Shown: piece after piece, positions 14,505 through 22,365 of the stretch
Layout: every line of letters starts with the position of its first letter
Numbering within the stretch: the stretch's first letter is position 1
Origin: Deltaproteobacteria bacterium
GTDB lineage: Bacteria > Myxococcota_A > UBA9160 > UBA4427
Length of the DNA stretch: 26,790 bases
Assembly: GCA_011051925.1 (NCBI GenBank)
Contig: DRKE01000474.1
Span: forward strand, 1 to 26,790
Direction: 5' to 3'
Notes under the pieces: model-generated
What the model saw: only the letters and a program-made list of their open reading frames with translations
Told to the model about the DNA's origin: nothing
Database searches by the model: none
Translations under genes and position numbers: made by a program

Positions 14505-15794
14505 TCAGGCCCCGCACATCCGTTCGAATTCGTCGAGACGATCGACGATCCGCATCACGACCTCGTTCATGAAGCGGCTGAGATGACGTGACGCCCCCCG
14601 CCGATCGCCGGCCCGCACGAGCGTCGCGGCCTCCGATTCGACGCGCTGCCGACGCTCTTCGATCTCCGCCTCGACGGGTTTCCAGGCTTCGCGAAGCAGC
14701 GGGAGGTTGCGTTCGAGATCCCTCGCGGCGGCCCGCTCGAGCGCTTCGAATCGCCACCAGAGCGAGTCGGGACTCTCCTCCCGGCGCCTTGCCCCCGCCG
14801 CGATCGCCGCCGGAACGATCCCATCGAGGTAGACGGGAAAGAAGATCCCACTACAGGGCACGGCGAAGGAGATCCAGACGGGCCAGGGCGCCGTGCGGTC
14901 CCGGGGCAGCTCGGCGACGAGACTCGCCGTCGTCAGGCCGGGCGGATCGTTGTGGACGCAGATCGTGAAGAAGCGCTCCTCTTCGAGCGTGGCGTCTTCG
15001 GGCGGCGCCGTGAGGCCCTCGCCATGATCCCGCAGGATCCTTTCGACGTCGGCCACGGAGAGCTGTCCCTTCGCGCGCTCGAGCAGTTCCCGCGTCCGTG
15101 CGAGTCGGCCATCCGAGAGTCGCGGGGGAATGAAGGGATTGCGGAGCGCCTGCTCGACGTCGAAGCGGCCCGATCCGGTCCAATAGCCCTCTTCCCGGAC
15201 GAAATCGTCGAATCCCGCCGAACACCGATCCCAATCGGCCCCGGTGCAGAGATGGTTCGAGAGGCTGCCGAGCTCCACGTCGCGGACGACCCAATGTCGT
15301 CCCGAGGTTTCGAGAAAAACGGCGCCCTCGGGATCGGCGATGTTGAAACTGTTGTGGTAGCCCGCGGCCCCGGGCGCGAAGGCGGATCCGCCCTGGCCGT
15401 ACTTCTCGAGCAGGCTCGTGATGCAGTCGACGGCCTCGCGTCGATCCCGACTTCGTTCGAGGGCCAGCCGGACGAGGTCCATCCCGATGAGCCCCGGCTT
15501 CTCTTCGACGTCCTCACGCGAGAAGACCGCCTGGTTCCCGATGGCGAGCCCGTGCTCGTTCACGCCATGCTCGAAGCCCCAGACCCACCAGGGCGAATGG
15601 CCCATCGTCCGATAGGTCTGTCGAACCTGCGGGATCCGGATATGGGTACACTCGACTTCCGCATCGGCGGGATGTCCGGCCTCGAGGATCTGGACGAAGG
15701 GCTGGCATTCGCCCCGCTTCCGATCGCTGTTCTTGCCGAAAAGGGTCCGACCGCTTCGCGTATGGAGCCCGAGGGCCACGATGGAATCGCACAT
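14505..15794 (-). CDS. Secernin-like peptidase of family C69
   Basis: A 429-residue N-terminal-nucleophile hydrolase. The protein begins MCDSIVAL, so removal of Met exposes Cys2, the expected catalytic nucleophile of family C69 and secernins; the following GRTLFGKNSDR matches the family's signature region. Further segments typical of secernins are WGFEHGVNEHGLAIGN and the later SLSNHL. The predicted activity is an amide or dipeptide hydrolysis in the cytoplasm, with no signal peptide. The physiological substrate is unknown. The C-terminal 100 residues are charged and helical and probably an extra domain. The next minus-strand gene upstream is the Gfo/Idh/MocA oxidoreductase, 119 bases away, with a strong hairpin between them, so separate transcription is likely. 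Confidence 0.85.
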   Translation of the reverse strand: MCDSIVALGLHTRSGRTLFGKNSDRKRGECQPFVQILEAGHPADAEVECTHIRIPQVRQTYRTMGHSPWWVWGFEHGVNEHGLAIGNQAVFSREDVEEKPGLIGMDLVRLALERSRDRREAVDCITSLLEKYGQGGSAFAPGAAGYHNSFNIADPEGAVFLETSGRHWVVRDVELGSLSNHLCTGADWDRCSAGFDDFVREEGYWTGSGRFDVEQALRNPFIPPRLSDGRLARTRELLERAKGQLSVADVERILRDHGEGLTAPPEDATLEEERFFTICVHNDPPGLTTASLVAELPRDRTAPWPVWISFAVPCSGIFFPVYLDGIVPAAIAAGARRREESPDSLWWRFEALERAAARDLERNLPLLREAWKPVEAEIEERRQRVESEAATLVRAGDRRGASRHLSRFMNEVVMRIVDRLDEFERMCGA

Positions 15795-15874
15795 GGCGCC
15801 GAGGGTATCACGCTCCCGGGCGCGCTTCCGGCGATGCCGCGGAATGCCGGCGGGGCGGCGGGGCGATCCTCCAT

Positions 15875-15898
15875 CCGGCCGCGGCTACCGCCGGCCGG
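15875..15898 (-). terminator. GC-rich hairpin after the oxidoreductase gene
   Basis: CCGGCC (15875-15880) and GGCCGG (15893-15898) form a 6-bp stem extended by CGG/CCG around the loop CTA, with a small internal bulge. It lies 15 bases past the stop codon of the oxidoreductase and before the secernin-like gene on the same strand. No T-tract follows. Confidence 0.4.
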
Positions 15899-15913
15899 GA
15901 GACGCACCCGACG

Positions 15914-17254
15914 CTATCCCCAGCAGGCCACAATCCCCTCCCGCGCGCAGCGATCCGCCGCGAAGGCCAGGCGATGGCTCCAGAGCGACTCCCGTGCGGT
16001 CGTCCCGGGCTCCCGACCGCCTCGGACCGCTTCGAGAAACGCCCGGAAGAGCCGCGGATCGGCCCCGCCGTGAAGACCGACGACGGAGTCGAGCGCGACG
16101 CTCCGATGCCGCCCCGTCTTGTGATCGTGGACGACGAGATGCTGCTCGTTGTTGAAGAAGCCGGCCTCGAGGGTCCCCCGGGTGCCGTCGATCCGCGTCG
16201 TGCGCCCTTCGCGGCAGGAGGTCGAGTGCATCGTGAAGCCGGCGCTGACGCCGTTCGCGAACTGGATGCCGACATGCTGGCTCGAGGGCTGGTCGTTGTC
16301 CCCGATGCGATAGACGCATCGCCCGTATCGCGTTTCGCGAAGCGCCCGCTCGATCCCTTCGGGCGAGGCGTCCGCCGTCATCACGGCGACGGGCCAGTCC
16401 TTCCAACCCTCGACCCGGGGACGATCGACCGGCTGGGCGTCATCCGCTTCGAGACGGCTCTTCTTCCGCAGGTCGAGCAGGAGGGGCGTCAGGTCCCGAT
16501 ACATCGAGACCGCGTCGTAGGGACAGGTGGCCTCGTGCGGACACCCCTCGATACAGGCCCCGGGTGCCTCCGCGGGCGCGTTCTTCTCGCAGAGTTCCGT
16601 CGGCCGCTCGATCGAGGTCAGCCGGACGGGCTCCGCCCCCGCCCACCAATACAGCAGATCGAGATCGTGACAGGATTTCGCGAGGATCATCGGCGACGAC
16701 GCTTCGCGATTGCGCCAGTTTCCCCGGCAATAGGAATGGGCATAGTGCCAGTACGACACGTTCTCGGCGTGCTGGATCGTCACGATCTCGCCGATCTCCC
16801 CGGATTCGAGGATCCCCTTGACGGCCGTGTAGAGGGGCGCATAACGGAGTACATGGCAGATCTGCAGCAGACGGCCGCTTCGCTCGCTCGCCGCGACGAG
16901 CCCTTCGCAGTCGGCTTCGCGCACGGCCATCGGTTTTTCGAGCAGGACGTGGTAGCCGGCCTCGAGAGCGGCCATCGCGGGCTCGACGTGCTGGTCGTCG
17001 GGCGTGGCGATCAGGACGAAATCGGCGAAGCGGGGCTTCTCGAGAACCTCCCGTGCCTCGCTGAAGCAGGCATCCTCGCCGAGTCCGAAGCGCGCGGCGA
17101 ACGCGGCCCGGCGGCCGGCATCCCGCTCGGCGACCGCCACGATCGAGCCGAGTGCGGGATTCTCGAGCAGGAGGGGGACGTAGGCCCCGGCGCCGCGATC
17201 TCCCGCGCCGATCACGATCCCCCTCGGCCCATCCGCTTTTCCACCCCGGCCCAC
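15914..17254 (-). CDS. Gfo/Idh/MocA-family oxidoreductase
   Basis: A 446-residue NAD(P)-dependent oxidoreductase. The Rossmann motif GAGDRG is at 16-21, the family signature EKP at 106-108 (LLEKPMAV), and the catalytic region reads KSCHDLD at 193-199 (Lys193, His196, Asp197 region). It probably oxidises or reduces a sugar, inositol or related alcohol. A cysteine cluster, Cys222, Cys234, Cys238 and Cys244 (in PGACIEGCPHEATCPY), is present in one known branch of the family and may bind a metal. The open frame runs far upstream to 19114 through antisense DNA of the acyltransferase, so the start must be internal. I chose GTG 17254, 12 codons before the first beta strand of the nucleotide-binding fold; it has no obvious ribosome site. 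Confidence 0.85.
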   Translation of the reverse strand: MGRGGKADGPRGIVIGAGDRGAGAYVPLLLENPALGSIVAVAERDAGRRAAFAARFGLGEDACFSEAREVLEKPRFADFVLIATPDDQHVEPAMAALEAGYHVLLEKPMAVREADCEGLVAASERSGRLLQICHVLRYAPLYTAVKGILESGEIGEIVTIQHAENVSYWHYAHSYCRGNWRNREASSPMILAKSCHDLDLLYWWAGAEPVRLTSIERPTELCEKNAPAEAPGACIEGCPHEATCPYDAVSMYRDLTPLLLDLRKKSRLEADDAQPVDRPRVEGWKDWPVAVMTADASPEGIERALRETRYGRCVYRIGDNDQPSSQHVGIQFANGVSAGFTMHSTSCREGRTTRIDGTRGTLEAGFFNNEQHLVVHDHKTGRHRSVALDSVVGLHGGADPRLFRAFLEAVRGGREPGTTARESLWSHRLAFAADRCAREGIVACWG

Positions 17255-17363
17255 AGCGGAAGCGTAGCGTGCTCGGAATCGCCTCGTCGGGTCCGGTATC
17301 CTCGCGACGGCACTCTCGATCCGGGCCGATGCCGATCCGCCTGAACGCTCATTGTCGCTTCTC

Positions 17364-17379
17364 CGGAAGGCGACTTCCG
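17364..17379 (+). promoter_or_regulatory. Inverted repeat in the leader of the acyltransferase gene
   Basis: CGGAAG (17364-17369) and CTTCCG (17374-17379) form a perfect 6-bp dyad with the spacer GCGA, 28 bases before the ATG of the WS/DGAT gene. It could be an operator or an mRNA hairpin. It is unrelated to the palindrome before tetR. Confidence 0.3.
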
Positions 17380-17407
17380 AAGGACGACGAAACGAGGTGC
17401 AGCAACC

Positions 17408-18988
17408 ATGGGCTACTACCACTATGAACGCTTGAGTGCGCTCGACGCGACCTTCCTCGAACTCGAGGACGACAATGTCCACATGCACGTCGCCGCCGTC
17501 GCGCTCTTCGAGACGGGCCCGCTCGCGAACCCCGACGGCACCCTCGCCTTCGATCGGATCCGCGCGCGGGTCGAAAGCGCCCTCGACCGCAGCCCCCGTT
17601 TCCGGCAGAAGCTCGCGTGGGTCCCCGTGATCGGAGATCCCGTCTGGATCGACGATGCGCGCTTCAACCTCAGCTACCACCTCCGACACGCCGCCCTGCC
17701 GCGACCGGGCGACACCCGGATCCTCAAGCGGGAAGCCGGCCGGATCCTTTCCCAGAAACTCGACCGCAACAAACCCCTCTGGGAGATGTGGATCATCGAA
17801 GGCGTCGAGGACGATCGCTTCGCCATCGTCGCCAAGGCACACCATTGCATGGTCGATGGCATCGCGGGCTTCGATCTCTTCACGAGCATGCTGCGCCTCG
17901 ATCCGGATCCCACGATCGAACCCGTTCCGCATTGGATTCCGCGTCCCGCGCCAAGCCCCGCCCAGCTGCTGGCCGACGAACTCCGCCGCCGCGCCGCCCT
18001 CCCGCTTTCCCTGCTGCGAAGGGCCCCCGACCTGGTCCGCCATCCCCTCGACGTCGTCGAGGAGACCCGGGAGACCGTGACGGCGCTGCGCGAGACGATC
18101 GCTTCCGGCCTCGAACCCACGATGCCCACGCCCCTGAATCCCGAGATCGGTCCCTATCGCCGCTTCGACTGGACGCATACGGAGATCGCGGCGATCGACG
18201 ACATCCGCTCGAAGCTCGGTGGCACCCTCAATGACGTGGTTCTCGCGACCGCGGCGGGGGCGATCGGACGTTTCCTGCGACGGCGTGGGGTCCGGACGAG
18301 CGACGGACTCTTCCGGGCCCAGATCCCCGTCAGCACGCGCGCCCATTCCGAGAAGGGCCGACCCGGAAACCGGGTGGCCATGCTGATGGCCGAACTCCCC
18401 ATCGACGAGAGCGACCCCGTCGAACGGCTTCGCCGGGTGACGGACACGACGACCCGACTGAAGCGGTCCCATCAGCGGGAAGGCGTCGAGTTCCTCGAGA
18501 AGCTGGGCGATGTCGCCGCCGCCTCGATCTGGCATTTCTTCGCGAAGCTCGCGACCCGGATGCGTTCGTTCAACGTCGTCATCACGAACGTGCCCGGCCC
18601 GGCCCACCCGGCCTATCTCCTCGGTGCCCGCATGGAGGGCATCCACCCGCTCGTTCCCCTGGCCTTCAATCAGGCCCTGGGCATCGCCCTCTTCAGATAC
18701 GACGGCACGCTCTTCTGGGGCCTCAATGCCGATTGGGACGCCCTTCCCGATGTCCACGATCTGGTCGGATTCATCGACGAGGAGTTCGAAGCCCTGTTGA
18801 AGGCCGCCAACGAAACCCGCGGCGATCCGCCCGCGGAACTCGAAGCCGGCGAGATCGATCCGCCGCCCCCTCTCTTGACGAGCGGTCCGTCCCGTGATTC
18901 CGGCACGGGAGATCCGGAGCAGAGGGAAGACCCGGAGACGGAAGACACGGAAGAGGCCTCCGGGCAGGCGGGTTCCGATCGATCTTGA
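17408..18988 (+). CDS. Wax ester synthase / diacylglycerol acyltransferase (WS/DGAT)
   Basis: A 526-residue acyl-CoA acyltransferase that makes wax esters or triacylglycerols from acyl-CoA and a long-chain alcohol or diacylglycerol, probably at the inner membrane. The active-site HHCMVDG is at 145-151, matching HHxxxDG with His146 as catalytic base. PLWEMWIIEG at 123-132 matches the family's PLW motif, and NDVVLATAAGA the ND motif. Relatives are about 450-480 residues; the extra length is an acidic Pro-, Glu- and Asp-rich C-terminal tail (about the last 50 residues) that is probably disordered. ATG 17408 has GAGGTG 9 bases upstream. The gene is divergent from the oxidoreductase, and its stop codon abuts the palindrome of the next gene, tetR. 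Storage-lipid synthesis is the likely role. Confidence 0.93.
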   Translation: MGYYHYERLSALDATFLELEDDNVHMHVAAVALFETGPLANPDGTLAFDRIRARVESALDRSPRFRQKLAWVPVIGDPVWIDDARFNLSYHLRHAALPRPGDTRILKREAGRILSQKLDRNKPLWEMWIIEGVEDDRFAIVAKAHHCMVDGIAGFDLFTSMLRLDPDPTIEPVPHWIPRPAPSPAQLLADELRRRAALPLSLLRRAPDLVRHPLDVVEETRETVTALRETIASGLEPTMPTPLNPEIGPYRRFDWTHTEIAAIDDIRSKLGGTLNDVVLATAAGAIGRFLRRRGVRTSDGLFRAQIPVSTRAHSEKGRPGNRVAMLMAELPIDESDPVERLRRVTDTTTRLKRSHQREGVEFLEKLGDVAAASIWHFFAKLATRMRSFNVVITNVPGPAHPAYLLGARMEGIHPLVPLAFNQALGIALFRYDGTLFWGLNADWDALPDVHDLVGFIDEEFEALLKAANETRGDPPAELEAGEIDPPPPLLTSGPSRDSGTGDPEQREDPETEDTEEASGQAGSDRS

Positions 18989-19012
18989 ACTTATCGTTCG
19001 ATAAGTTACGAT
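18985..19012 (+). promoter_or_regulatory. tetR promoter with embedded 20-bp palindrome
   Basis: Bases 18988-19007 read AACTTATCGTTCGATAAGTT, a perfect palindrome with 9-bp arms around TT, and an AT-rich island in GC-rich DNA. TTGAAC (18985-18990) and TACGAT (19007-19012) flank it with a 16-base spacer, like -35 and -10 boxes, so the palindrome fills the spacer. This is the arrangement of a TetR-type operator. Transcription would start about at the ATG (19020), which lacks a ribosome site, predicting a leaderless mRNA. The first base of the palindrome is the last base of the acyltransferase stop codon. Confidence 0.75.
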
Positions 19013-19019
19013 CCGGAAC

Positions 19020-19676
19020 ATGCCGAGGCCCTCCGCGCGCGAACGCCTGATGGACTGTGCCGAAGAACTCTTCGCCCAACGCGGCATCGACGCGGTCTCC
19101 CTCCGCGCGATCAACGCCGAGGCCGGCCTTTCTCCGGCCGCGCTCCACTACCATTTCCAGACCCGGGACAACCTCGTCGAGGCGCTGCTCGATCGGCGGA
19201 TGCGACCGCTGATGGCCCGACGCCGGGAACTCTTCCGACGACTCCGGGCGGCCGGGCCCTCGCCTTCCGCAAGAGACGTGCTCGAAGTCCTCATGCGGCC
19301 ACTCGTCGAGTTCATGGCGGAGGATGGCGAGTCGGGAAGGCGCTATGTGCGGTTCCTCTGTCGGCTCGAAGCCGATGGGCGCATCAATCGCGACTTCGCC
19401 TCGAAGCGATACGCGAGCGCCCTCGTCGATGTCGAACCGCTGCTTCGCGCGGCCCTTCCCGGCTTGTCGAAGGCCGAGCGGAGAACCCGCTTGGACCTCG
19501 CGATGGACTTCATGCTCCGGGGATTGGCGGACTGGGCCGGAACGCCCGGGAGGCCGGAAGGCCCGCGGCTTCTTCTCGAGGACTTTGCCGGCGTCCTGCT
19601 CGATTTTCTCGCGGGCGGGCTCGAAGCAGGCTCCTCGAACCGGTCGACAGACCGCTTGTTCCGGATCCCGGCCTGA
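19020..19676 (+). CDS. TetR/AcrR-family transcriptional regulator
   Basis: A 218-residue repressor. Residues 4-55 form the TetR DNA-binding domain: helix 1 (RERLMDCAEELFAQRG), the helix-turn-helix (VSLRAINAEAGLSPAALHYHF) and the start of helix 4. The remaining alpha-helical part is the ligand-binding and dimer domain; the ligand is unknown, but the neighbour suggests an acyl-CoA or lipid. It sits directly after WS/DGAT, 31 bases from its stop codon, with a perfect palindrome in its own promoter, so it very likely represses itself. Readthrough from the acyltransferase gene remains possible. It is followed 88 bases later by the sulfatase gene on the same strand, another possible target. Confidence 0.92.
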   Translation: MPRPSARERLMDCAEELFAQRGIDAVSLRAINAEAGLSPAALHYHFQTRDNLVEALLDRRMRPLMARRRELFRRLRAAGPSPSARDVLEVLMRPLVEFMAEDGESGRRYVRFLCRLEADGRINRDFASKRYASALVDVEPLLRAALPGLSKAERRTRLDLAMDFMLRGLADWAGTPGRPEGPRLLLEDFAGVLLDFLAGGLEAGSSNRSTDRLFRIPA

Positions 19677-19764
19677 TTGCGGCGGCGGAATCGCCACGAC
19701 GGTCCCCCCACTTTCCATCCACCCAGCCTTCGCCTCCATCCTCGATCCCGGGAGAATCAAGACC

Positions 19765-21417
19765 ATGCCCCATGCCGAAGAGCGCCCCTCTCGTTCCCGT
19801 TTGCGTCCCCCCCTCTCCGTCGTCGCCCTCGGCCTGGGGCTGCTCTTCGCGACGGCCCCATCGGCGCGGGCGGAGAAACCCAACGTGATCATCCTGCTGG
19901 CCGACGATCTCGGCTGGGCGGACGTCGGATTCCACGGGGAAGAGGTGATCGAAACCCCCTCTCTCGATCGACTCGCCCGGGAGGGCGTCGAGCTCGATCG
20001 CTTCTATACGACCCCGATCTGCTCCCCGACCCGTGCCGCCTTGATGACGGGCCGCGACCCGATGACCCTCGGCGTGGCCTATGGCGTGATCATGCCCTGG
20101 CATACGATCGGCGTTCATCCGGGCGAGCGATTCATGCCCGAAAGCTTTCGCGACGCGGGCTACCAGACGGCCATCGTCGGGAAATGGCATCTCGGTCACG
20201 CCCAGATGACCTATCACCCGAACCAGCGGGGCTTCGACCATTTCTACGGCCATCTGCATACGGAAGTCGGCTATTTCCCCCCTTTTGCCAATGTCGGCGG
20301 CCGGGATTTCCAACGAAATGGCAGGACGATCGACGATCAGGGCTACGAGACCTTCCTGCTCGCGGACGAAGCGGCGCGCTGGATCAAGGCCCGCGACAAG
20401 GACAGACCCTTCTTCCTCTACATGCCCTTCATCGCGCCCCACACGCCCCTCGATGCCCCCGAAGACCTGAAGAAGAAATACGCCGGGATGCGGGACGACC
20501 GGAAGCCCACGCGAAGCGAGAATTCCGATCAGAGCCGCCGGATCAACCGCCTGCTACGCCAACCGAGTGCCCGGCCCCTCTATGCCGCCGTCGTCGACGC
20601 GATGGACCAGGCGATCGGACGGGTGCTCGAGACCCTCGACGAAGAAGGCATCGCCGAGAACACGATCGTCCTCTTCTTCAGCGACAACGGAGGCGCAGCC
20701 TATGCGACGGGCGGGGCCGACAACGTGCCTCTTCGCGGCGGCAAGGGCGACACCTTCGAGGGCGGGATCCGTGTCGTCGCACTGCTGCGCTGGCCCGCCC
20801 AGCTCGAAGCCGGGACCCACTTCCAGAGCATCCTGTCCGTGATGGACGTCTTTCCCACCCTGGCGGGCGCGGCCGGAGTCGAAACGAACGAGCATTACGC
20901 CCTCGCCGGGCGGAATCTCTGGCCCGCGATTCGCGAGGGCCGACACGTCGAGCGGGACGACTATCTCTATTTCGCCTCCGAGACACCGATTCGGGGACAT
21001 TTCAGCCTGACGGCCTTCAACGACGAATGGAAACTCGTTCAGGAGGTCCGACAGGGCCTGCTTTCGGCCGAGGTCACGAACCATCTCTTCCGGATCGCGG
21101 AGGACCCCTACGAGCTGAACAACCGCGCGAGCGGGAATCCGGAGATCGTCGCCCGCATGGCGGAGGCCATCCATCGCTGGCGACAGCGCTATCCGGTCAC
21201 GGGCACCCGCAGTGAACTCGTTCCGCCGCCCGGCTGGCGTGCCCCGAGAGACTGGGCGACCTATCCGATTCCGCTCGACGAATTGCAGGACGAGCCCGCC
21301 CGCGGCATGGCGCCGGACTTCGCCCTCCGCCCCCTCGACTGGCAACACGGCGAGGCGGGAAGACTCATCTACGACTGCACGCCGCTGGCCATCCTCGGCG
21401 GAGGCCTCTGCGAGTAG
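19765..21417 (+). CDS. Exported sulfatase (Cys-type, formylglycine-dependent)
   Basis: A 550-residue arylsulfatase-like enzyme that hydrolyses sulfate esters. Residues 1-36 are a Sec signal peptide (cleavage after SARA). Then come VIILLADDLGWADVG with the metal-binding Asp47/Asp48, the sulfatase signature CSPTRAALMTGR with Cys86, which must be oxidised to formylglycine, and the second signature VGKWHLGH. A DNGG segment supplies further metal ligands. The C-terminal part is typical for family S1. It works in the periplasm or outside; the substrate (sulfated polysaccharide, lipid or sterol) cannot be read. No formylglycine-generating enzyme or anSME is in the window. The ATG at 19765 has GGGAGA about 9 bases upstream. 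The TetR gene precedes it. Confidence 0.92.
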   Translation: MPHAEERPSRSRLRPPLSVVALGLGLLFATAPSARAEKPNVIILLADDLGWADVGFHGEEVIETPSLDRLAREGVELDRFYTTPICSPTRAALMTGRDPMTLGVAYGVIMPWHTIGVHPGERFMPESFRDAGYQTAIVGKWHLGHAQMTYHPNQRGFDHFYGHLHTEVGYFPPFANVGGRDFQRNGRTIDDQGYETFLLADEAARWIKARDKDRPFFLYMPFIAPHTPLDAPEDLKKKYAGMRDDRKPTRSENSDQSRRINRLLRQPSARPLYAAVVDAMDQAIGRVLETLDEEGIAENTIVLFFSDNGGAAYATGGADNVPLRGGKGDTFEGGIRVVALLRWPAQLEAGTHFQSILSVMDVFPTLAGAAGVETNEHYALAGRNLWPAIREGRHVERDDYLYFASETPIRGHFSLTAFNDEWKLVQEVRQGLLSAEVTNHLFRIAEDPYELNNRASGNPEIVARMAEAIHRWRQRYPVTGTRSELVPPPGWRAPRDWATYPIPLDELQDEPARGMAPDFALRPLDWQHGEAGRLIYDCTPLAILGGGLCE

Positions 21418-21522
21418 TCGCGCTCGAGCAGATCCCGGGTTTTCCGCTCTGGCGCGAAAAAAACCTGAATCCATCGGGCGTCTCGCGGACTCCTTCTCCA
21501 TGAAGGACGGGAACGACCGTCC

Positions 21523-21564
21523 CGGACGAATCGACAAATGGGCCGATTCGAGAACTTCGACAGG
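21523..21564 (+). promoter_or_regulatory. Promoter-like element of the DUF2892/ECF operon (copy B)
   Basis: CGGAC (21523-21527) and CCGATT (21543-21548) with a 15-base spacer occur in the same register as copy A at 8907-8948, and the spacer (TCGACAAATGG) and the downstream CGACAGG are also similar. The element contains a perfect inverted repeat, CGAATCG (21527-21533) and CGATTCG (21544-21550). It ends 17 bases before the ATG at 21581. ECF sigma operons commonly autoregulate, so this is a candidate ECF promoter; a repressor site is the alternative. Confidence 0.55.
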
Positions 21565-21580
21565 AATGGAGGACAGGATC

Positions 21581-21808
21581 ATGGAATCGGGTCTCTTTCC
21601 GAAGAATGAACGAACGCTGGACCGGGTATTGCGCGTGCTGGTGGGGATCGGGCTGATCTCGCTGGTCTTCGTCGGTCCGCAGACGCCCTGGGGATGGATC
21701 GGAGTGGTTCCGCTCGTCACGGGTCTGGTAGGCTCGTGTCCTCTCTACACACTCCTGGGGCTGCGAACCTGTCCATTGAAGACCTCGGACCAGACCCGCA
21801 CGAGCTAG
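21581..21808 (+). CDS. Small inner-membrane protein of the DUF2892 (YgaP-like) family
   Basis: A 75-residue protein. After a short polar start (LFPKNERTLDRVLR) it has two hydrophobic helices (VLVGIGLISLVFVG and WIGVVPLVTGLVGS) and ends with CPLYTLLGLRTCP. This is the conserved Cys-x4-5-Leu-Gly-x-Arg-Thr-Cys region of the DUF2892 family, the membrane domain found in the rhodanese-type protein YgaP. The family is linked with sulfur and redox metabolism, but the function is not settled. ATG 21581 has GGAGGA 7 bases upstream, better than ATG 21566. Its end overlaps the ECF sigma gene by about 70 bases in another frame, so the two are translationally linked. Confidence 0.82.
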   Translation: MESGLFPKNERTLDRVLRVLVGIGLISLVFVGPQTPWGWIGVVPLVTGLVGSCPLYTLLGLRTCPLKTSDQTRTS

Positions 21809-22365
21809 CCGATCGGCGCCGACTGGAAGAAGCGGCCGGAGGGGATCGCGACGCGTTCGCGGAACTCGTCGAGTCCCATTCCGGCGCGCTGCTCCGCTTT
21901 CTTCGCGCGCTCACGGGGGACGATGCGATCGCCGAGGACGTTCTCCAGGAGACGTTCCTGGCAGCGCTCCGGGGAGCTGCGGGTTTCCGGGGAGAGGGGC
22001 GGGTCCGCGCCTGGCTCTTCACGATTGCCCGCAACAAGGCGATGCGGCACATGCGGGCCCGACCGGAAAGCGCGACGACGGAGGAGACGATCGAATCCCT
22101 GGGTCTCGAGGCGGGATGGGGGTCGACGGACGACCCCGAGTCGGCCGTCGCGGATGCCGAGCGGCGGGCTCTTCTCGAGCGGGCCCTGGCAGGTCTGTCA
22201 CCCGAGGACCGCGTCGTGATCACCCTCCACGATCTCGATGAACTGAGCGGACCCGAAACGGCGCACATCCTGGGCGTTTCGCTCGCGGCGACGAAATCCC
22301 GACTCCACCGCGCGCGACTGCGTCTGATGGCCGCGCTGCGGCGCGAGAGGGCGAACCATGCTTGA
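21736..22365 (+). CDS. ECF-type RNA polymerase sigma factor
   Basis: About 209 residues. Region 2 runs through AFAELVESHSGALLRFLRALTGDDAIAEDVLQETF and the LFTIARNKAMRHMRAR segment (region 2.4, -10 recognition). Region 4 is LERALAGLSPEDRVVITLHDLDELSGPETAHILGVSLAATKSRLHRARLRL, with the helix-turn-helix for the -35 element. No anti-sigma or sensory fusion is present. The start is uncertain: I use GTG 21736, with a weak GGTAGG upstream; ATG 21694 is open as well, and both lie inside the DUF2892 gene. The stop codon overlaps the anti-sigma gene by 8 bases, so the pair is translated together. The element at 21523-21564 may be its own promoter. Confidence 0.88.
   Translation: MSSLHTPGAANLSIEDLGPDPHELADRRRLEEAAGGDRDAFAELVESHSGALLRFLRALTGDDAIAEDVLQETFLAALRGAAGFRGEGRVRAWLFTIARNKAMRHMRARPESATTEETIESLGLEAGWGSTDDPESAVADAERRALLERALAGLSPEDRVVITLHDLDELSGPETAHILGVSLAATKSRLHRARLRLMAALRRERANHA

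Noticed and set aside
16490..16590. Ferredoxin-like iron-sulfur site in the oxidoreductase cysteine cluster
   Set aside because: The four cysteines do not fit a CxxCxxC ferredoxin pattern, and similar clusters are known in one branch of this family.
15974..17344. Plus-strand frame of 456 codons
   Set aside because: Antisense to the Gfo/Idh/MocA gene, with no motif of its own.
17255..19114. Minus-strand open frame extending the oxidoreductase far upstream
   Set aside because: It is antisense to the WS/DGAT gene, which has clear catalytic motifs; the oxidoreductase fold begins only near 17220.
19510..21720. Minus-strand frames opposite the tetR, sulfatase and DUF2892 genes
   Set aside because: The plus-strand genes have catalytic signatures and ribosome sites; the minus-strand products are low-complexity.
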